Assembly: GCA_001931875.2 (NCBI GenBank)
Contig: MSJH02000583.1
Location: 1-11,107, forward strand
From: Byssochlamys sp. IMV 00236
Lineage: Eukaryota; Ascomycota; Eurotiomycetes; Eurotiales; Thermoascaceae
Direction: 5' to 3'
Length of the DNA: 11,107 nt
Shown: positions 7,436 to 11,107 of the stretch, piece by piece
Layout: each line of letters begins with the position of its first letter
How positions within the stretch are numbered: the first letter of the stretch is position 1
Position numbers and translations under genes: made by a program
The notes under the pieces: model-generated
What the model was told of the DNA's origin: nothing
The model's database searches: none
The model's input: the letters and a program-made list of their open reading frames with translations, nothing else

Positions 7436-9294
7436 ATGTACTTTATTATTAAGCTTTATTTATTATTCATATTTTATTATTGTTCTACATTAGCCTATGA
7501 TCCAGATAATAACAGCAACAATGACCAAGATATTACACAATATTCAACTGAAGAAGCACCACAAGCACAAGGCGTTTTCGACCATAAAAAGATATTTACA
7601 AAACCACCCAACATTACCAACATAAATAATGTTCAGCTTAAAGTGTTTTGCGAGATTGACACCGCTTTTTGTGTCAAGGTGAATCAAGCATTCATCAATG
7701 CAGCCACTCAATTGTCTCAAGTTGTTTTATTACAAAATACAATTACGTAAGAATGGAGTTATAAAGAGGAGAAACATAAACTAACAACTTTTTTTTTTTT
7801 CTTTGCCGTAGATTTCAAGCTTCATATTACAGTTTTTGCATCAGACATTGTTCTAATTATACCTATGGCTGGGGAGTACCCAGTTCGCAGGTAATAATGA
7901 TAATGCAACAATAAGGAAAATAACAGCCAATGATTGATTGTCTTTCATAGTTTAATTTATTATCATTAAGCACAGCAGACGACAACTTTATTTATCCACA
8001 ATCCTTAGCAAAGCAACTTGCCCAGGTCACCAACAGCTCACATTGGGCATCTGATTATGACGTCTCTATCGACATTAATCACGATATCTATATGAACGGT
8101 ATAGTGGATGACAGCAATTGGAACGGCACAGGCGTGCCGTCTATTGGAGGATATTACTTTAGGAATGATTCATCAATATATGATAACCAAGTCGATATCG
8201 AATACGTCATTTTGCACCAGATGGTACATGGCCTTGGCATGATCAGTTCATGGGCGCCGTACTTTTATGATAGTGCCTCACCCTTTCATCTGCTGTTGAA
8301 GAATATGGTCGAACCAGAAGACAGTCTGAAGTTGATAACACCCAATCCATACTGGACAGTCAACCATGATGGTGGGCCTGTGTATATATCCAAGTTTCAG
8401 TACAATTTAATCTTTGACAGGTTCTTGACCCTTCGATATCCAGAGACCAACATCACAGACGCGCTATGGGAGGTCGGATTTGATATGCAGTCATTTTGTG
8501 TGTCTGAAGATGAGGCGTTTATTGTCAATTTTATGGAAACACTTTTGGGCAATGAGACAATAGCAGAGAAGGCTGCGGATATGTTTACAGCCATGTCAAC
8601 ACCACAGACACTTCGATTTGATTTCACTAATCTGACATATCCTCAGAGTGTGTTCAACAAAGATCCTTATCTTAATCAAACCTATCGATACATGCAACTA
8701 TATACTGGATTCAATGCGACTCTCAACAAGGGAGACTACTATAGACCTGGTATTTGGCATGCGCACTTGGATGATGCATACATTGGTACACCTGATTTTT
8801 TGATGACTCGTGAATATAAATTGGGCAAAAGTTTATCATCCTTGGTTGATGATGCCTATGCAAACATTTCAATCAAGTACAATATGACACGGCCTGTCAA
8901 TGTCACGACAACATCTGTTCATAATGTGACAACGGTGGTGAACGGTACGAATCATACAGTATCTGTAAACAGTACATTGAACAAGACGATGCAACAGGAA
9001 GTTACCTTACTCTATAAATCACCGATTGGGCCTGGTATCTTGAGAATCTTGGAAGCACTTGGATATAGCACCGTATTGACCAATACGAATTATACGGCAG
9101 CTGTGATAAAAACAAATAGGACGAGTGGAACATGTGAATCAGATAGTAATAATGTGCCCACACAATCTGATGATTCAACTCAAATGAACAGTGCGATGTA
9201 TAGTTCTAATATGAATGATGCCATGAGTAATATTGATCTCAATCTGGTGTTGATTCATTTATGTATAATGACTATTACATTCATTGTGTTTTAG
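7436..9294 (+). CDS. Secreted, GPI-anchored zinc-metalloprotease-like glycoprotein with variant HQxxH motif, 3 exons
   Basis: Exons 7436-7746, 7812-7890 and 7951-9294 join in frame to 577 residues; introns are 65 and 60 bases. Residues 1 to about 20 (YFIIKLYLLFIFYYCSTLAY) form a signal peptide. The C-terminus ends in a hydrophobic stretch (LNLVLIHLCIMTITFIVF) after a Ser/Asn-rich spacer, as in GPI-anchor signals, so the protein should sit on the cell surface or wall. I count 21 N-x-S/T sequons, seven of them within residues 441-476, and six Cys in the mature part. VILHQMVHGLGMISSW at residues 216-231 resembles a HExxHGLG zinc-protease helix, but the catalytic Glu is Gln (residue 220), and the metzincin third-ligand position is Ser rather than His. 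It may be a pseudo-protease or zinc-binding surface protein, or an active member of a divergent family. I do not assign a MEROPS family. Confidence 0.85.
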
Positions 9295-9307
9295 TCAAGT
9301 ATACATC

Positions 9308-9329
9308 TTGTTGTTGTTGTTGTTGTTGT
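9308..9329. repeat. (TTG)7 microsatellite in the 3' UTR
   Basis: Seven TTG units plus one T begin 13 bases after the stop codon. The same triplet, read as CAA on the other strand, builds the poly-Q codons in DSK2, but here it is non-coding. Confidence 0.85.
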
Positions 9330-9405
9330 ATATAAATGATACTTGTAAATACATTTAAAGGGGAATATATTATTTATCATTTGTATGTATGTAAATAAGT
9401 TATAG

Positions 9406-9411
9406 AATAAA
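9406..9411 (+). terminator. Poly(A) signal after the metalloprotease-like gene
   Basis: AATAAA lies 111 bases past the stop codon. It is the first exact hexamer on this strand after the gene. Confidence 0.5.
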
Positions 9412-9898
9412 AAGGAGAAATCAAAATGCATAAACAGATAATAAATAGGAACCAAAAGAGTAAGATCAGCCCTATAGTTTAGAGTAAACACAACAACAAA
9501 TAGTGGCATAACCAGTCATAATGAATTATTTGCATGAATTTCTGTCTAAAAGGAGAGCGGAACCGATGTTTACCCTTGCCACCTAAAAAGGGGTTAAAAG
9601 TTGACAAAGGGGGTAGAGAGATATAAGGAATACCTCTCTATAAAGAAAATATAGAAAAAGAGAGAGATAATAAGAGGAGGGAGGGGCATAAGAAGGGGAA
9701 CAAGTGAATATATAAATCATTCGGATTCATGCCGCTCCCCTTTTCCTTTTTCTTTTTATGTTCTCCTGCAATCAACAGAGAAGCTTTCTCCAAATTTAGA
9801 AGAAAAAGGGGGGATATTGTAATAATATAAATATTTCCCTCTAAATATTCTATTTCTTTCTCTTTTCTTTTCATTTTCTTCATATTTATTATTTATTC
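9412..9898 (+). promoter_or_regulatory. Promoter region of the 190-aa gene with six AGGGG/CCCCT boxes
   Basis: AGGGG occurs at 9589-9593, 9608-9612, 9682-9686, 9694-9698 and 9807-9811, and CCCCT at 9737-9741. In yeast this pentamer is the stress response element bound by Msn2/Msn4-type zinc fingers. Whether this fungus uses it the same way is unknown. TATAAAG at 9639-9645 and TATAAAT at 9711-9717 are possible TATA boxes, and a pyrimidine-rich leader runs into the start codon. The minus-strand open frame here is only the complement of these purine/pyrimidine tracts. Confidence 0.5.
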
Positions 9899-10471
9899 AT
9901 GCATCCTTTAGTTCATTCGCCTACACAGACTACTTTAAAATCAAAATGGCACAGCATAAAGACATGGTTTACACCTGATTTCAATAAACGACGTCCATCA
10001 CAATGTAGCACGACTAGTACTACATCTTCTAGTAGCTGTTGCTGTCAAGAGCAACAACAACAACAACAACATGCTGTCTATGTCAAACGTCCATCACTCA
10101 CTGGATCTGAAAGCTTACATATAGTCGTTGATAAATGCATGTCACCCTTTCGAAGGAGACCATCTAATGCGTCCTCAGTCGTCACATTCAACTTGGATAT
10201 TGAAATCAAAAAATTAATGGAACTATATCAGCTTGCTCTTGACGAATTAAATTATGCAGAAGACTCTAGAGGTTCACCTTATTATACTGGAGACAGGGTC
10301 GCTGCCAAAGAAGCTATCGATCATTGCCAAGAAGCTTATCAGTTCTTGGCTGAACAATGTTCACCTCAGCAGCACGAAGAATTGAAGATAGCCTTTGAAT
10401 TAAATATAAAAAAACTGGTTGATCGACTTGATTCTTTACCATTACAAGATGACGATCAATTATCTTTCTGA
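9899..10471 (+). CDS. Unrecognised 190-aa protein with three [KR]RPS sites and a helical, MIT-like C-terminal half
   Basis: A single-exon frame that I do not recognise as a named family. Residues 1-95 look disordered: KRRPS (Ser34), a Ser/Thr run, Cys47-49, six Gln (52-57), KRPS (Ser66) and RRRPS (Ser89). The repeated basic-basic-Pro-Ser form fits PKA-like or other basophilic kinases. The Cys triplet could be acylated, but there is no direct evidence. Residues about 99-181 look like three amphipathic helices: DIEIKKLMELYQLALDELNY, then AAKEAIDHCQEAYQFLAEQ, then HEELKIAFELNIKKLVDRL. This size and pattern resemble an MIT domain, which binds ESCRT-III tails, but similarity judged by eye is weak. 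The ATG is the first in the frame and follows a pyrimidine-rich leader. No exact AATAAA is seen downstream. The CDS itself is convincing; its function is open. Confidence 0.78.
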   Translation: MHPLVHSPTQTTLKSKWHSIKTWFTPDFNKRRPSQCSTTSTTSSSSCCCQEQQQQQQHAVYVKRPSLTGSESLHIVVDKCMSPFRRRPSNASSVVTFNLDIEIKKLMELYQLALDELNYAEDSRGSPYYTGDRVAAKEAIDHCQEAYQFLAEQCSPQQHEELKIAFELNIKKLVDRLDSLPLQDDDQLSF

Positions 10472-11071
10472 TATTCAAAAACAAATACCCACAAATATTG
10501 TACATACATTTCATAGCACACACACACGCACACCAACAAAACATATTATATATATACATATATATATATAAATACATATATCTTATCCCCTACCTTTTTA
10601 ACCAAGCCAAGAACCATTCAAAGGTACACCCCTTTCATTCCATATTCTAATATTATCGTTTATACTTATTAAAAAAAAAAAGATCTTTCTTACTTGAATA
10701 TCTTTAAAGAATGAGTTTTGCGCGCAGCTGTTTACATATCATATTTGGTGTTACCCGCGTGCTTGTAAATTCAAATAGATCACAGTGTATACAATTCTCC
10801 TTAATTCAACTTATGGCCTCGATCTTGTTTGTCTTTGCTGATATATCATGTTGTATCCAAATGTTTCCCTTTTGATTCATTTCCTTTCTTTCTTTCTCCT
10901 TTTTATGATAAATCCAACGTGAGCATGTAAAGCTCATGTTGGCCTTGTCTATTTAGATCATAATTTCTCGATTAAGGAAAGGATAGAAAACAAACATCCA
11001 ATCATATCCTTTTACAATTTCAGTCCCAGCAAAGGGCAGAATCTCTCTCTACACAGCCATCATGCAATTTT

Positions 11072-11073
<2 letters not shown>
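10472..11073. other. 3' flank without a gene; CA and TA repeats
   Basis: After the stop codon come a CA-rich tract (10517-10533), a TA-rich tract (10545-10580) and an A run near 10671-10681. Beyond that I find no frame longer than about 20 codons that looks coding on either strand, and no tRNA. A hairpin at 10914-10942 is listed separately. The TA tract may belong to the 3' UTR. Confidence 0.55.
10914..10942. repeat. 11-bp stem with 7-base loop
   Basis: Arms CCAACGTGAGC (10914-10924) and GCTCATGTTGG (10932-10942) pair along all 11 positions if RNA is made, with one G.U wobble; as DNA there is one mismatch. The loop is ATGTAAA. It could be an RNA hairpin or a palindromic protein site. No gene next to it explains it. 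Confidence 0.6.

Positions 11074-11107
<34 letters not shown>
11074..11107. repeat. T34 run at window end
   Basis: Thirty-four consecutive T reach the last base, so the true length is unknown. Like the T run at the start, it suggests an assembly break at a homopolymer. Confidence 0.9.

Noticed and set aside
9291..9509. Minus-strand frame with poly-Thr and Phe/Leu-rich sequence after the metalloprotease-like gene
   Set aside because: The poly-Thr comes from the (TTG)n repeat and the rest is AT-rich 3' UTR; no start context or homology.
9638..9883. Minus-strand frame upstream of the 190-aa gene
   Set aside because: It reflects purine/pyrimidine tracts of the promoter (Lys/Glu-rich and Leu/Ser-rich runs) and has no domain-like sequence.
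10800..10910. Short plus-strand frame starting ATGGCCTCG
   Set aside because: It ends after about 20 codons, lacks splice sites and has no recognisable sequence.
10914..10942. tRNA-like anticodon arm (loop ATGTAAA would carry a GUA anticodon)
   Set aside because: The stem is 11 bp instead of 5, and there is no acceptor stem, D arm or T-loop consensus at the right distance.

Overview
The window looks like nuclear DNA of an early-diverging filamentous fungus, most likely a Mucoromycota (Mucorales-type) genome. The basis is AT-rich DNA, short GT-AG introns of 46-65 bases with CTAAC/CTGAC-like branch points, AATAAA poly(A) signals, polypyrimidine leaders before start codons, and ubiquilin and EFR3 homologues that read as fungal. 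It begins and ends in long poly(T) runs, so it is probably a whole contig broken at homopolymers.

Layout: 1-1374 holds no gene I can defend, but short coding-looking scraps in shifting frames at about 165-810 suggest an eroded gene, and there is a perfect hairpin at 1089-1115. At 1375-3885 (+, 7 exons, 732 aa) is EFR3, the plasma-membrane anchor of the phosphatidylinositol 4-kinase complex. Converging on it, with 37 bases between stop codons, is DSK2/ubiquilin at 3923-5627 (-, 7 exons, 463 aa), with UBL, STI1-like and UBA parts and two poly-Q tracts. DSK2 shares a 236-base divergent intergenic region with a small unrecognised gene at 5864-6247 (+, 127 aa), which has a His tract, a PPPY motif and a C-terminal CVIQ CaaX box. 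Just downstream on the minus strand is a possible 51-aa microgene (6262-6487), converging 14 bases from that stop codon.

After an A34 tract and a long promoter region comes a gene at 7436-9294 (+, 3 exons, 577 aa) for a secreted, heavily N-glycosylated, probably GPI-anchored protein. Its zinc-protease-like motif reads HQMVHGLG, with Gln where the catalytic Glu is normally found. Last is a single-exon gene at 9899-10471 (+, 190 aa) with three [KR]RPS kinase-type sites and a helical C-terminal part vaguely like an MIT domain; six AGGGG/CCCCT stress-element-like sites lie upstream. The final ~630 bases hold simple repeats and one hairpin.

The genes do not form a pathway. The most suggestive grouping is the divergent pair of a ubiquitin receptor (DSK2) and a small protein whose motifs predict prenylation and binding to WW-domain (Rsp5/NEDD4-type) ubiquitin ligases. 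That link is inference.
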